Origin: Chinchilla lanigera
Lineage: Eukaryota > Chordata > Mammalia > Rodentia > Chinchillidae
Direction of reading: 5' to 3'
NCBI RefSeq assembly: GCF_000276665.1
Contig: NW_004955472.1
Span: 2,796,460-2,860,459 of the forward strand
Length of the DNA stretch: 64,000 bases
How positions within the stretch are numbered: position 1 is the first letter of the stretch; each line of letters begins with the position of its first letter. Under the pieces are notes generated by a model. The model saw only the letters and a list, made by a program, of their open reading frames with translations. It was not told the origin of the DNA and searched no databases. Position numbers and translations under genes: made by a program. Positions 10,021 to 21,889 of this stretch are shown one piece after another.

Positions 10021-12668
10021 TTTTATATTCCTCAATTAACAATGCATAGAAGAAATAGCAGCATAGCCTCATCATACTGCGTTTATACGTATTTAGCATA
10101 TTACTAGGGTAGATTATGAATATGTATACCAAAAATGGCTATTGAGACAGAAATTCCTGAGGGAAATATAAAAATATCCCATTTCTCTCACTGAAAAAAT
10201 ACAAAATCTGATTTTCCCACTATTATTAGACTGCAATAAATATTCATCCTTTATCGCTTGAGGGGGGTCCCAAGCTTCCTGCAAGCAAAATGAGTTCTAA
10301 ATGTGCCCAGTAAATCACCGTGATTGTTTTTACCCTGTAGTCAGAATGAAGATCTTAGACGATCTGCTTCTTTAAACAGCCTTCAAATAATTTTAGATTT
10401 TTAAATTCCCAACACTAGAGGAAGACAGGGTAACCCTATTCTTGTACCAGCTGATATTTAGGAGAAAACTTCCCATGAAGAAGGTAATAGCCACTTCTGG
10501 GGAACAAAACACTTTACCCCCTCCCCCCTTTCAAAGTGCAAAGCCCAGGAGCTCTCTGAACTAACAATGCTGTCACTGCTTGCTCTACGTTGAAAATCCC
10601 CGCAGGGAAGCACTGGGCCTGCTTACCTCACCCCGGAGGTCCCGGTTCCCATAATAAATGTCTTAGGTGGGGGAGGCTTCAATCTCAACCACCAAAGTGC
10701 TGGGTCAGTGAAGGCTGCTGCCAGTGATATCACAGGTGGAGCTTCCATTCCTCAGCAAACTCCCCTTGATTCCCCACCCTGCCAGTTCCCCTGGCCCCAA
10801 GTCAACAGCGGCTCCGAGACAGCCTGTGTCAGAGAAGCGTGCTCAGCCTGGTACAAGTCCACGCTGACAATACTCTCCTGACTGTGTGCAGAGGACAGAA
10901 CTATCAGGGTGCCGAGGGTGACAGCTGATGCTGCAGACATGAAGAGTGGGGTCCTTCTCTTTGAGGACGATCAGTTCTTCTAGTTCAGACTGAAACAAGT
11001 TGCTGATGATCTAAGACGAGTCCAGCCTCGCTGAGCTTGGAATTACCCGTGTGTCCATTTTTTCCCAGTAAATTAATACAGCTGAGTTAGGATTTCAGCA
11101 CAGAAGGCAGAGACCTGGAGCAACCTGCTGCAGGATTACACAACTTGGTGTGACTGTCAGAGAGTAAATAGTGTCTGCAACAGAAGAAAGTACAGACATT
11201 TGGGTAAAGGAGCAGCAAGTTTACCATTTGGGCAGCCTATTAATAGAGTAGGTTGGAGTGATTCGGTTAAGTCAACCCCTTTTCCATTTTTTTTAAAACC
11301 TAAATCAGTTTCTTAGAGCTAAAAGCATCTAGTTTAGCAAAACAGTAGGAAACTGCTTTAGAAAGGTATAGTCTTCATTTTAGGCCACGTGTTTTAAAAC
11401 CTGAAGCCAAAAGATCATGTAATTCTTCCCTTCTATTAACAAAGAACACAACTGGCTACATCCGATATGAGGCAGAACCAAGGTTGCCTTGCTGTGGGCA
11501 GATTTTGAAAAATCAGAGAAAAACCTGTAAACTGAAATTGTAAGCTATGAGGTTGAAGGGTTGAAACTGCAAACAGCTTGCAGCTTACTACAGGCACTCA
11601 CACAGCCGCACCCTCAGGGCGGGCGCAGGACCTTTCCTGCTGCACAGAGGGAGAAAGTGGGGGATAGCCTTCACAGGCAGGCTCGAGCCACGCCGGTCCA
11701 CGCCGGTGATTTTTTTCAGGGGTAGGGGTGGGGGAGGCAGGGGAGCCTTTCCCAGCCAATAGTCTGATGTAATCTCAAATAACTAATAGGTATTAATGTG
11801 AAGAAATGAAAGTACCACTGGAAAACCAGAAATAGAAGATCTAGAATATAGGTAGGAACCGGGATAAGTGGTAATAAAATTGACCTCAATTTAGGACTTC
11901 TCTAAATAAGCTTGCACAGCTGTCTCTCTCCCTGTAAATCTCTTGTTATATAACCCCTTTCATCTGATGGATAGAAACAGGGACGGACCAGATGTTAGGG
12001 GTGGAGCTCCCCTCAAACAAGCTGTTCCAGCCTTGAGTGTAGCAACACAATCCAAAGTGAAACTAAGCAACAAACAAAGCCGACATCAAAACCCCGAAAC
12101 CAAACCAAAAAAGTGAAACAGAACGAAACAGAACCCATCTGAACATGCCACAAACAGCTAAGAGTATTTTCAAAGGCATGTCTGTTGACTAGCCTGTCGC
12201 TTCCTGGTCCCCCTGAGCCAGAATTCAGAGAGCTTAAAAATTATGCTGAACAAGGCGGTACCATTGCTTAACGAGGTCTTGCTGATTATTTTGCCTGACT
12301 TAACTTTTCTCTACCTCAATAAAGCATCCCTCAGCTTTCGGGTGGGTATGCACCACACAGGTGAGGGACTTCCTGCATGAACTCTACAGCCCCGGATGAA
12401 GCCAAATCTTGTTACGATGTCTGTGAAGAAGAGACTATAGGAATTGCATGTGAGTGATTATCAGTCAATTCCCTCAGGTATGCAATAGTAAATATTAGTG
12501 GGAACAAAACTGGAATTTAATGAAAGCTAATCATTTGTATTTGTATAAAAATTCTAACCTTCCTAAGGGGTAAGCTCTTAGAAGGCAAAGCTTAGTAGCC
12601 TTCATTATGCCAGTAGGTTTTCTCAGAGTTGGCGTGCAGATTACTAATTTGACTTGAGAACCATCCCT
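10021..12668. other. Mostly unique sequence
   Basis: No firm repeat call. A 10-bp direct repeat GAAACAGAAC lies at 12115-12134 in A-rich text, and a 10-bp repeat CCACGCCGGT lies at about 11689-11708. The segment ending near 12370, with 'cctcaataaagcatccctc', vaguely resembles an LTR R/U5 region, but no matching ends were found. GC rises near 11610-11710. Confidence 0.45.
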
Positions 12669-12786
12669 CACTTTTTAAATAGGGTCTCACTGTGTTTTCC
12701 AGGCTGGTCTTGAACTTGTGGGTTGACATGATATTCCCACCTCAGCCCCCTGCGTCACTAATTCCACAAGGCTGTGCCACCAAGAA
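12669..12786 (-). mobile_element. B1 SINE, diverged
   Basis: Reverse B1 core: 'agggtctcactgtgttttccaggctggtcttgaactt' then 'cacctcagccccctgcgtc'. Old copy with many substitutions. Confidence 0.75.
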
Positions 12787-14039
12787 TCATCTCTATTCAC
12801 AATAAAGAGAATGAACTGGCTTTATTCCTGCATCTTTGTGGTCAGACCTTCAGGCACTCAGCTCAGTGACCTCTGACCCCCTGCTCCCGTTTTTCTCCCA
12901 TAAGCGCCGCGTGTTGATTGTGCTGCCCGAGCTCCTCCATTCATTTGCTTTAGTGTGTTCCCTTTTCTCCAAGCCAGGGAGGGAAGGAATGAAATGAGGT
13001 GGCAAATACGGAACAACAGTTAGATGGAATTATTATAGCAACAATCGCTATGACTTCCAGTTTGTTTTAATTGTATAAAGTGAGACGAGAACAGCAAAAT
13101 GTTTCACTACCCATCAGACAGACTGGAAATAGATTTGGAAAATATTTATGATTCAGTTTTCTCACTGCATGATCACTGAGAGTGCTGCTCCTGGCCTGAC
13201 TCGGAGGAGGTTCCCCAAAGAAGAAAGAGGGGCTCTCAATTCGGCCCTCAGCTTGGACCTCAGCAGGTTTTTGATTCATGTCATGGAAAGAGAAGTTCAG
13301 GGTGCATCAGTGTGAGGCATAGGTAGGTTCATTAGGTGGAGTTACGTGGTAAGAGAGAATAGAAAGACTCCAGCGAGGGTCACTGGGGGTGCGCACTCTG
13401 ATGAAGAAGCTCAGAATTACCTCCTAACAAAGAGAAGAGGCCAGTTTTATGCAGTGGTGTGTGGGTTGGGGTCTGACGATCATTACCTTGGTTTTGATTT
13501 TGTAACTCTGGAAGGCTGTGCTGGAATCCAAGGTGCCCTAAGTTTGAGCCAACGGCTGGCGTCTGCTAAGACTTGCTGGGTGGGGGATGGGGTATTTGGA
13601 ACTGGTCATCGTAAAAGTTGGTAAACTGGACACCCTTCTAAACCCGGGAAAGTAGTTACTTTTATTTTGGCATTCTCAACCCGAAAGGGGGATAAGATAG
13701 GATATGAGGCTGAAAAACCTTGTTTTGCCCCAAATTTTCTAAATGATTAACACACCTATCTCCAAAGCTTTAGTGTGACGAAGAACGCAAAACAGAGGCA
13801 AAAGCTTTGTTCTGTTTTTATTTCCTTGTCAGACATCTGTTGCTCCAGCCTCTGCTTTAGGTCCCTGTTACAGATCCTCCCTTGTCTTAGTTCACAGCAT
13901 GAACAAGCCTGGGGTAAAGATACAGAGCACACATATGGATAACCTGGGTAATTTAATTGCTTTCTGAAGTTGTGGTTTTAATATAACAGTTTTAAAATTA
14001 CACTTTTTCTTGTCTCCTTTCTACCTATCTGTATTTCCT
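12787..14039. other. No recognised element
   Basis: Unique-looking sequence. An open frame at 13346-13624 (plus, 92 codons) shows no recognisable domain and no supporting splice signals. Confidence 0.45.
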
Positions 14040-14190
14040 CTGTTCTGCCTCAAATCCTCATGTGCCGGGCGCTGTGTTAATGTTACAGCTCCTGAGCTTG
14101 TAAGCTGACCGTGATAGACAGGAGCTGTATCTCCAGGTAGCTTATAGCCTAGCGTCATAGTGAATGGGAGGACCGAGACCAATAACCGCA
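14040..14190. mobile_element. Ancient interspersed fragment (MIR/L2/CR1-like)
   Basis: Carries phrases typical of very old mammalian repeats: 'gtgccgggcgctgtgtta' and 'ggtagcttatagcctag'. I cannot separate MIR, L2 and CR1 from this length, so strand and family are left open. Confidence 0.35.
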
Positions 14191-15259
14191 CTGAAGAAGG
14201 AAAGATGCTTCTCCCACTCCGCCTTCTTCGCTTGACTTGCTGCTCATAAAGGTCATCGCATCAGTCACGGCAACTCACACAATTCCCTTTCTTTCCGTTC
14301 TGTACTGAAGAACGTTGCATTGTTAGGTTAACGTTGATGAAATTACTATTCTGCTCATACAGTTCCTTGTGTTTCACTACGGGAAAGCACTACATTGTAA
14401 AACTGAAGTTGCTTTCATATGTAACAATGGAATTAAACTGAATTTTCCTTAAGTCCCTCTTTTATTTCTCAGCTTTTCTTCCTTATACCCCTAATTCAGA
14501 ACCATTGAACAGATGTTTAGTCAAAATGTGCTCCCAGCAAAAGACGATGGCTTTCAACAGAGCTCACAGTTCATGAGTAAATAGGACACTAAACACACAG
14601 TAAGCAGGGATTCTGATTTTCAATAATCCCCAGATTTAAAAGATTTTTCTCTGTTCATCAAGGGCAGTTTCATTATACAGAAATGTAGGTTAGGGTCATT
14701 ACTATCCCTAATGTCCACTGTTGAATGAATAAAAAAAAAAGATGAAATAATCTTTTTTTTTGAAGTAATCTTTTGGGTAGCTTTGAGATAGATTTTGCTT
14801 GGTGTTGATAAAAAATGGATCAAGCACTTAGGGAGCTAGGACCGTATTGTAACCAAAGTGGTTCTGCTTTGTTACGCTTTATGGAAGTGCTGCAGTGTAA
14901 CTTGCGCTGTTGTCAGAGTCTGTTATGACGCTGAACATTCATCCTGCGGTGTGATCTCTTTTATTGTCGCGTGGTTTGCTGTGTCACTGCACACTTTTAT
15001 GCTTACTTTCTGTATCCCCCCAGCACTAGACAGCGGTGGATGTCACACAGTAAGGCACAGAATGGTGCACTCACACAAAAGGTACTAAGAAATATTAGTT
15101 TCTCTCATCATGATTAGTAAAGATTGAAAAATGGATTGTTTACCTCTGCATATGGTCCATGGAATTGTTCGAAATGTAGCTTCTGGGCTAATGTGTTCTG
15201 CCTTATCTCATGGCATGTTAGAGCTGAAAAGCTGTCACTGAAACCACCATGTATGAAGT
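14191..15259. other. No recognised element
   Basis: Unique-looking AT-rich sequence with a short A10/T9 inverted pair near 14730-14762. Nothing else was recognised. Confidence 0.45.
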
Positions 15260-15480
15260 GAATGCGGTCATTTGCCAGGCATTCTGTTAAGGATTTGATG
15301 TGGGTTGTTGATTACAGTTGACATTTAAATATCCTCCTAACATTTATGACCCAACTAGTATCATAATCCCCATTTCTCAGGAGAGAATGTGAAGGCTCTG
15401 TTACTTACCCAGGCTCAGGTAGCTACAAAATGCAGAGGCAAGATCAAAGCTGTCAGATTCAAGAGCTCCTGTTGCTAGTT
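15260..15480 (-). mobile_element. MIR SINE (ancient)
   Basis: Reverse MIR nearly end to end: 'tgccaggcattctgttaagg', 'taatccccatttctcagg', 'gttacttacccaggctcag', 'caagatcaaagctgtcag'. Divergence is consistent with a pre-rodent age. Confidence 0.75.
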
Positions 15481-15499
15481 CCTCAGTGTTTTGCTTTGC

Positions 15500-15650
15500 A
15501 CGGCTGGCAAAGAACTTAGAGACTGATTCAACGGAGGGGGAACCTGAGGCCCAGGAAAGTCAGTGACTCCCCCGAAGTCCTTTGTGGGTGACAGCTTTGG
15601 GACTGTGACTGACATCGGGGCTCCTGTTCTTTCCACTCATGCTGAAATAG
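15500..15650 (-). mobile_element. MIR SINE (ancient), second copy
   Basis: Reverse MIR core 'gggggaacctgaggcccagg' followed by a diverged 'cagtgactcccccgaagtcc' and 'ctcctgttctttccact'. Adjacent to another MIR on the same strand. Confidence 0.7.
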
Positions 15651-15774
15651 GACAGGCTGTCGGGGAATCCTTATCTCTCTTGCTGTAAATGTGCAAAGCC
15701 CTCGAGCCGTTCTTTACTCTTCCTGACCTTTTCTTCATATTCAGATGACCAGCAAATACTGCTGATCCTTTTAT

Positions 15775-16025
15775 CACATGTGGTAGAACGATCATGAGTC
15801 AGGCTCTGCACTTTGATTCCAGCTGAGTTCAAACCTCAGCTCCGTCACATTTTCTAGCTGGGTGATTTTAGGCAAAGTAACCAATCTTTCTGTGTTTCAG
15901 TTCATTTTATCTGAAATATTGGGATGATAATTTTGCCCACCCTCATAGATTGTTTTGCGTACTAAAAGCATATAGTGTACTCAAGATGCCTGGCATATGA
16001 TCTCTATAGGTGGTCTTCAAATCTG
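15775..16025 (+). mobile_element. MIR SINE (ancient), third copy of the cluster
   Basis: Forward MIR: 'agtcaggctctgcactttg', 'gttcaaacctcagctccg', 'tagctgggtgattttaggca', 'gtgtttcagttcattttatc', 'cctcatagattgttttg' and 'gatgcctggcatatg' occur in consensus order. One of the most complete MIRs in the window. Confidence 0.85.
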
Positions 16026-16384
16026 CCCCTTTCCTTTACTGGATCAGATCTTCATCTTCAAACCCCTGGACAAAGTCTTCTTGCCTCTTGTCTCTTTCAC
16101 TAGCATAAAATGAAACCATAGTTTGCTTATCTTATTCTCTTGATCTGGACTTCGTTGTCCAGACTCTAGGTTTGCAGTCAGTGTCTTACATAACTGTCTT
16201 CCTCAGCGATTCCAATGAGTTTAGCCAAATGTAGTTTGAGGGAATAATTCCCTCCAGATGCCCTCACTTCTGACATCAGCTTCAAGTTTTGTGATATCTC
16301 AGACTATCCTTACTTCAGATTGGCTGGCTACAAATTTGGGAGCTACCCCAACTGCCCTCAGGTTGAGTAATTCATTAGAACTCA
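16026..16384. other. No recognised element
   Basis: Unique-looking sequence between the MIR cluster and an LTR-like block. Nothing recognised. Confidence 0.45.
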
Positions 16385-16895
16385 GGAAAGTGTTATACTT
16401 ATTATTACTGTTTTATTATAGCAAAAGTGTACAAATCAAAAGCAACCAAAGGTAGAGATAGGCAGGGCAGAGTTCAGGAGGGGTTCAAGTATGGAGCCGC
16501 CAGTTATTCTCTCCCTGTGGGGTCGTGGCCGGATGACTTCCTTCTGGACACACAAAGCATTGCCAGCCCCAGCAGCTCACCCATGCTTTGGTGTTCAGAG
16601 CTTTTATTGAGCTTGTTCACGTACTGCCCATGTGGTTGACCTTTGGTCTACAGCTGCTCCCAGAGGTTAGGCTAATACCTTTAGTCGTCAGTTCCCCCAG
16701 AGGTCATAACTGATACTGTATGAAATAGAGCGCCCATCATCAGCCATGTTGTTAGACTGTTAGCCAAGGCCTCCAGCCAGGCAAGACATTCTGGGGGTCC
16801 AAAAGCCCCTTAGTCAGGGGCAAAGGCCTGATCTTGTTTTGGATAAGGTTAATTTTTCACTGTACAGACTGATTTCCACCTGCTCTTCTGCTGAA
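16385..16895 (-). mobile_element. ERVL/MLT2-like LTR (tentative)
   Basis: The text 'gttttattatagcaaaagtgtacaaatcaaaagcaaccaaa', later 'cttttattgagcttgttcacgta' and 'cagttcccccagaggtca', resembles reversed ERVL-class LTRs from memory. Clear TG/CA ends and a TSD were not found, so family and ends are provisional. Confidence 0.45.
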
Positions 16896-16909
16896 CATCT
16901 CCTGCCAAA

Positions 16910-17251
16910 TGTTATGGTTTGTGTCTGAGTGTCCCCCCAAAGCCTCACGTGGCCATGGGGCAGGCTTTTAGAGTCTGATTATGGGTGTGAGAGCTACACC
17001 CGCCCTGGGGTGGATAGTTTGCATATGTAAGGGAGGAGAAGAGGCTGTGTGCCGCCATTCCTGGCTTTTGTGCTTGTTGCTTTGCGTTCTGCCTCCAAGA
17101 GCTGTAGCCCTCTGCCATGTGCCACCCTGCCTTGTAACCTGCCAAGTATGTACTAAAACCTCCACAAACTGTAAGCGAAATAAACCTTTCCTTCCTTAAT
17201 TTTGGGTGTCAGATATTTTGTCCCAGCAACAAGAGAAAAGTAACTAAGACA
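16910..17251 (+). mobile_element. MaLR-type LTR (solo)
   Basis: Starts TGTTATGGTTTG and ends AACTAAGACA. It shares the order of the copy at 6.0 kb: 'gtgtccccccaaagcc', a conserved transcribed segment, 'AATAAACCTTTCCTTCC' as polyadenylation region near 17180, then 'ttgtcccagcaacaagag'. No clear flanking duplication survives. Confidence 0.85.
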
Positions 17252-18089
17252 TAAATCATCCCATAATTCCATGTTCTTTTATCTGTAATACTTCCCTCTT
17301 AAAATTTCAGTTTGCATAAGTTTTAGGTTTTTTTGATGAAGCTCAGTTTAAGCTTCACTTGCCTCTTGAAGTCTTACCTGCCTGTGTGGCCTGTATTGAT
17401 AGATTTCCTTTATCCTTATGTCTCGTTGTAACCTCGGTGTTCACCACAAAGTAAGTGCTTAAATAATGTTGCTTAATGATGACAATCATTTTCCTGTGTG
17501 CAAGGAATTCAATCACTTTGTAGAAATGGGTTAACTAGGGTTCTCTTTCATTATAAATAAATCATCTTTCTTAGGTGTATGTTACTCTTTCAGATTACTT
17601 GGGCTATGATTTAGATTACGTTGTTACCTAAGTGATTTATTAGCTCCTCAGGTAATCAAATTCAAACTGAATTTCACAATTTTTACAAGAGGAAAAAACA
17701 ACTGGTGGATTTACGTTTGTGGTTCTTAAGAAGCGACCTCCCCCAAGAACTTTGTGTGATGCTGGTTTAACAGTTATTTTTCAGCAGTCTACTTCTTATG
17801 ATTCCTGGTGGGTTAGAATCTAAGAGAGACTGACAAATCGCTGTTAAAATATGGTGATATCTTAAATAATAATGCTTTAATTTTAGTGTCCAAGATCCCA
17901 GGATTGAGTACTCAGGCAGGCCCACTGTCTACAGTGTAGGGACAGTTCCTTTCAGGCTGGGTAATTAAAGAAGTTCCCTTCCTTCTACCAAAACAAAAGT
18001 ATTTTTACCAAAATATCTGAATTATTGGCTCCATACAGGAATGGCTTCAGTGTATATTTTTATTTAGACCATGCCTCCATTGCCATGAC

Positions 18090-18133
<44 letters not shown>

Positions 18134-19384
18134 GATAGTATCTGGAAGCAGCACTTTCCACTTCCAGGGAGAAATAGTGTGGGTGTGCAGAGTAACAAGT
18201 GTCTCCCTCCGCACTTATACAACAATGCCGCAAAGGTTGCAGACATCTTTCAGTACCACTCTTTTAATGAAGCTCCCAGTCAGTTATTCTACCCAGAACA
18301 GCATAGCAGTCAAGGTCAATGTCTAAGCATCCGAGTTCTCCTGTATTGCACCCGTGCTCATTATGATTCGACAATGCTCTGATCCTGCAGACCTCGCTTG
18401 TTAAGCCTCTCCCCTATAACCAGATCCCCACCCTGGAGAATCACTTACAAATTATGCTGTTTCAAGCTTCTGAGATTTTGTCACATTTTTCTAAAGAAGG
18501 CCAACTGTTCCGAGACATTCATTTCCTGGCTTATTTAGTTCTGAGCTTTGCTCACAGGTTGGCACACTGAGCCTAGTAGCTGACCTTCATGAACTTCCGT
18601 ATCCGTTGACGTTCTACTACTTCTTGAAAGATACTTACTTGCTGTTCCCTAAGCAGTTCTCTCACTGTACTAAAGCCTCTGTGGAAATGAAAGAACTATG
18701 TTCAGTGTATCATTTCAGTACTTTTTGTAGTCCTCAGTAGCTTCAGTCCAGAGTCCTATTGTCAGTGGGAAAAACCACCTGTAAGAAATTAACTCAGACA
18801 TGGCTGGCTACTCCCAAACTTTCTCTTGAAGCCGAGTATAAGAGAGGGATACTACTTAGGTATAAGAATCATTGACTAGTAGTTGCTAATGGAAAATCCC
18901 TTACACTGTGGACCAGAAAATTCACAGGACCAGTTCATGTCCAGTTACTTGAAGTGACTTTTGCTCCTAAAGTTCTGATTCTCAAGGTGTTTTCTGGGCC
19001 CTTTGCCCTACACAAACTGTGCTTGCTGCAAGGTCTGGGTAAATGTACAGGATGGCACATTCTTGCCAGTAGCCTTTGTAAAAAATCACTATCTGCTTTA
19101 GTATGCTGAGGTGTGCCTTTGCTTGATTTGTTTTCAGTTGGTGTTATCTTGGGTGCCCAAGGCCAGTGAGAGCCTCCACGCTGTGGGGCTGATGGTACGT
19201 ACAAGACCTTTGAAATTCCATAAAAGCCCAACATCCAGCTGAAAATCCATGCTGGGATCCACTCAGGAAAGGCAACATCGGATGTGTGAAGAGCCCGCTA
19301 TATACTCTGCCCTCTCTCCCTGAACATCAGTTTTCAGAGGAGGCAATGTGACCCCATCTATGTAGGCAAAAAAGAGCAGATATT
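17252..19384. other. Mostly unique sequence with a TG microsatellite
   Basis: No repeat family was recognised apart from the TG tract at 18093-18130. Open frames through the TG tract only translate to Cys-Val repeats and are not genes. Confidence 0.45.
18093..18130. repeat. (TG)19 microsatellite
   Basis: Uninterrupted TG dinucleotides over 38 bases, ended by CTGG. Likely polymorphic. Confidence 0.97.
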
Positions 19385-19537
19385 TAACCCCCATTTTTCT
19401 GGAGACCGGATCTTTCTATACATTTCAGGCTGGGCTTGAACTACTATGTAGCCTAGGGTGGCCTCAAACTCATGGCAATCCTGCTGCCTCAGCATGCCTA
19501 GTGCTAGGATTACCGGCACGTGGCACCAGCCTGGTTT
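19385..19537 (-). mobile_element. B1 SINE
   Basis: Reverse B1 with 'gtagcctagggtggcctcaaactcatgg' and 'cctgctgcctcagcatgcc', then 'gtgctaggattaccggca'. Moderately diverged. Confidence 0.85.
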
Positions 19538-19597
19538 AGACTCCATGTTTGTAATGTTAACATTTTGCCAACTATTTCCTTGGAAATAAAAGCAAGA

Positions 19598-19690
19598 AGG
19601 TGAAATGAACATTTATTAAGCACCCTTTATTATGTGCCCAGATTAATGCCAGGCAATCATATAAATGATCTCTTTTGACCCTAGATTGAA
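19598..19690 (-). mobile_element. MIR fragment
   Basis: 'catttattaagcaccctttattatgtgccc' then 'atgccaggcaatcatataaatgatctc' fits the reversed MIR 3' half. Short. Confidence 0.5.
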
Positions 19691-19704
19691 ATATTATTAT
19701 TGGG

Positions 19705-19962
19705 TTTTTGCTTTCCTATTGAGATAAACCTATATACAGTAAAATGCACTAATTTTAATTTCACACTGGATGAATTTTTAACTGTGTGTATACACAGAGA
19801 ATTGACACTAAGGTGAAGCTTGAGGACAGTTCCAACACCCTAAGTTTCAACAGTTGCATTCTTCCCTGTGAGTACTGGTGACCCCTGCCAGAGGTAACCA
19901 CTCATCTAACTTTTCTCTCCAGGGTGAATTTTCCTGTAGTTGAACTTATGCATTCTTTTGTT
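19705..19962 (-). mobile_element. Old L1M LINE 3' UTR fragment
   Basis: Resembles reversed L1M 3'-UTR text: 'tacagtaaaatgcactaattttaatttcac', 'aactgtgtgtatacac', 'agaggtaaccactcatctaac', ending 'gttctaaatggatgtg'. Diverged, no coding content. Confidence 0.6.
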
Positions 19963-19984
19963 CTAAATGGATGTGTTCCCATCC

Positions 19985-20462
19985 CCTACATGTTATTATA
20001 TAGCTGATATAGCAGCACAATTTATAATAGCTATATTTTGAAAGAGGCCTATCTATCCATCAACAGACAAGTGGGGTAAAGAAAATGCATTTACATACCA
20101 TAGAGTACTACTCTGCCATAAAGAAGAATAAATTTGAGTCAACTGTAGGAAAATGGGTGCCGCTTGAGACCATAATGTTAAGTGAGATAAATCAGATGCA
20201 CAAGCTTAAATATCCTATGGTTTCTCTTATATGAAAAATTAAAACTCTACATAATTTAAAGAGCAAAATAAAGGAGGGACTTTAGGAATCAGGAAGATAG
20301 TTTGCAAACAGGAAAGGGACCTAGAGATGGACGGAGAGGGAGGTAGGAGAGAGGAAGGGGAGGTAAAAGGGGTTAAGATGTGCTGTGTACAGGTACCAGC
20401 TCCTCATGAGTGTAACCACTATGCACTGCAAACATGTACTAAGAAAGATTTTTTAAATTATA
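19985..20462 (+). mobile_element. L1 LINE 3' end
   Basis: Forward L1 3' end: 'atatagcagcacaatttataatagc', 'atagagtactactctgccataaag', 'gtgagataaatcagatgcac', a G/A-rich 3' UTR at 20330-20370 and an A/T-rich tail. Truncated at its 5' side. Confidence 0.88.
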
Positions 20463-20489
20463 TTTTTGTCTTTTAACTTTTAAAAAAAT

Positions 20490-20805
20490 TTAGTTTATTT
20501 ATCTAAAAATTTATTGGTGCATGTTTACAGCACATAATGGTTGCATTTATTATAGAAAATTTAAAAAAATTTAATTAAATTTATAGCTGATACAACAAAC
20601 CCCCAAATTGGGCATGTTTATGGGGTACTATGAGATGTTTTGATATATGTACACATTGCATCATGTTTAAATCAGGCTAACTATATGTATCTTCTCAAAC
20701 ATTTATCATCTATTGATCAAAAATACTCAAAATCTTTTCTCAGTTTTTGAAGTGTTCAGTACATCATTGCTATCTATAGTCACCCTACTGTGCAGCAGTG
20801 CACCA
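20490..20805 (-). mobile_element. L1 3' UTR fragments, two reversed pieces
   Basis: At 20490-20560 the text 'ggtgcatgtttacagcacataatgg' matches the reversed L1 3' terminus also seen at 5.44 kb. From about 20575 to 20805, 'gcatgtttatggggtactatgagatgttttga' through 'agtcaccctactgtgcag' is the reversed 3' UTR of an older L1M. Probably two separate fragments. Confidence 0.65.
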
Positions 20806-20809
20806 CCTG

Positions 20810-21590
20810 ACTGCAAAATGTACTGCAAAGCTGTACTAATCTAAACAGCATGGAATTCACATAAAAACAGACACATAGGACAATGGAGCAGAATGGAGGA
20901 CAAGAGTAAACTCGTGTATCTATAATCAGCTGATTTTGAAGAAAGGTGATAAGAGCACGCATTGGAGAAAGGACAGTCTTTAAATAGTGCTGAGGGAACT
21001 GGATATCTACATGCAAAAGAATGATATTGGATACATTTCTCATTAGTTAAAAATTGAACTCAAAATTCTTCAAAAACTGAAATATAAGACCTGAAACTAT
21101 GGAATTATTAGAAGAACACATTGGAGAAGCGCTTTAGGATGTTGGAACAGGCAGAGAGGTTTTGGATAAGACCTCAAAAACATAGGAAACAAGCAAAAAT
21201 AGACAAATGGGATTATAACATTTTTTTATTTTTATTTTTATTTTTATTTTTATTTTTTTATTTTTTTGGTTTTTTTCCGGTACCGGGAACCGAACTCACG
21301 ACCTTGTGCTTGCCAGGCAGGCGCTTTGCCGCTGAGCTAAATCCCCAGCCCCGGGATTATAACAAATTAAAGCCTTCTGCACAGCAAAGAAAGGGACCAA
21401 AGGTGAAGAGAAAGTCTACAGAATGGGAGGAAATATTTGCGAACAATACATCTGACAAGGGATTCATATCCAGAATATATAAGGAACTCAACTCAGCAGC
21501 AAAAATGTAGATAACTCAGTTAAAAAATGGACAATAGGTCTAAATAGACATTCCTGAAAAGAAGACACAGAAATGGGCAGTAGGTTTAGG
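20810..21590 (+). mobile_element. Old L1 LINE, ORF2 C-terminal part, split by an ID SINE
   Basis: Forward ORF2 phrases: 'gctgtactaatctaaacagcatgg', 'gacacataggacaatgg', 'gacctgaaactatggaa', and after the SINE 'aaagccttctgcacagcaaag' and 'tgacaagggattcatatccagaatatata'. Many stops and frameshifts. The ID at 21221-21352 interrupts it cleanly. Confidence 0.85.
21209..21364 (-). mobile_element. ID-type SINE with (TTTTA)n tail, 12-bp TSD
   Basis: Reverse ID body at about 21276-21352 ('gtaccgggaaccgaactcacgacc' through 'aaatccccagcccc'). The TSD GGGATTATAACA is perfect at 21209-21220 and 21353-21364. The tail, read on the plus strand, is a TTTTA pentanucleotide array rather than a pure T run. Confidence 0.93.
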
Positions 21591-21889
21591 GAAGATTATT
21601 TTTAAATAGCATCAACCATCCTTAAGGCCGCAGGAAAGTATTTAACATCATTCTAGTGATTTGATTCATCTTGTCTGCTGTGCAAATCAACCAGGTGTAT
21701 TGCTTACAGGAAGCCAGATAGTTCTTGAATATTTACATACATAAAACATATAAAGCCACTGAGTATTGCATGTAGAGAGAAATTATATAAATCTTGCCTA
21801 GCCACACTGTAATTCTATTCCTTTATCCTTGAGTCTAGCTATTCAAAGAAGTGATTCTTCCCACACCCTACTTTTAAAAATGGGAATTC

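Noticed and set aside
10752..10940. 62-codon minus-strand frame with a hydrophobic N-terminus
   Set aside because: It looks like a small membrane or secreted protein start, and I considered a PET117-like origin, but the nucleotide match is not convincing and no frame continues beyond it.
12115..12134. Tandem GAAACAGAAC resembling an interferon response element
   Set aside because: Spacing of the GAAA cores does not fit a classic ISRE, and the surrounding text is simple A-rich sequence.
11930..12370. LTR-like segment with 'cctcaataaagc' near its end
   Set aside because: No TG/CA boundaries, TSD or second copy found, so it is not listed as an element.
13346..13624. 92-codon plus-strand open frame
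   Set aside because: Length is not exceptional by chance, composition is unremarkable, no domain recognised.
18064..18382. Open frames through the TG tract with Cys-Val or Thr-His repeats
   Set aside because: They are translations of a dinucleotide repeat; no start context, splice sites or domain.
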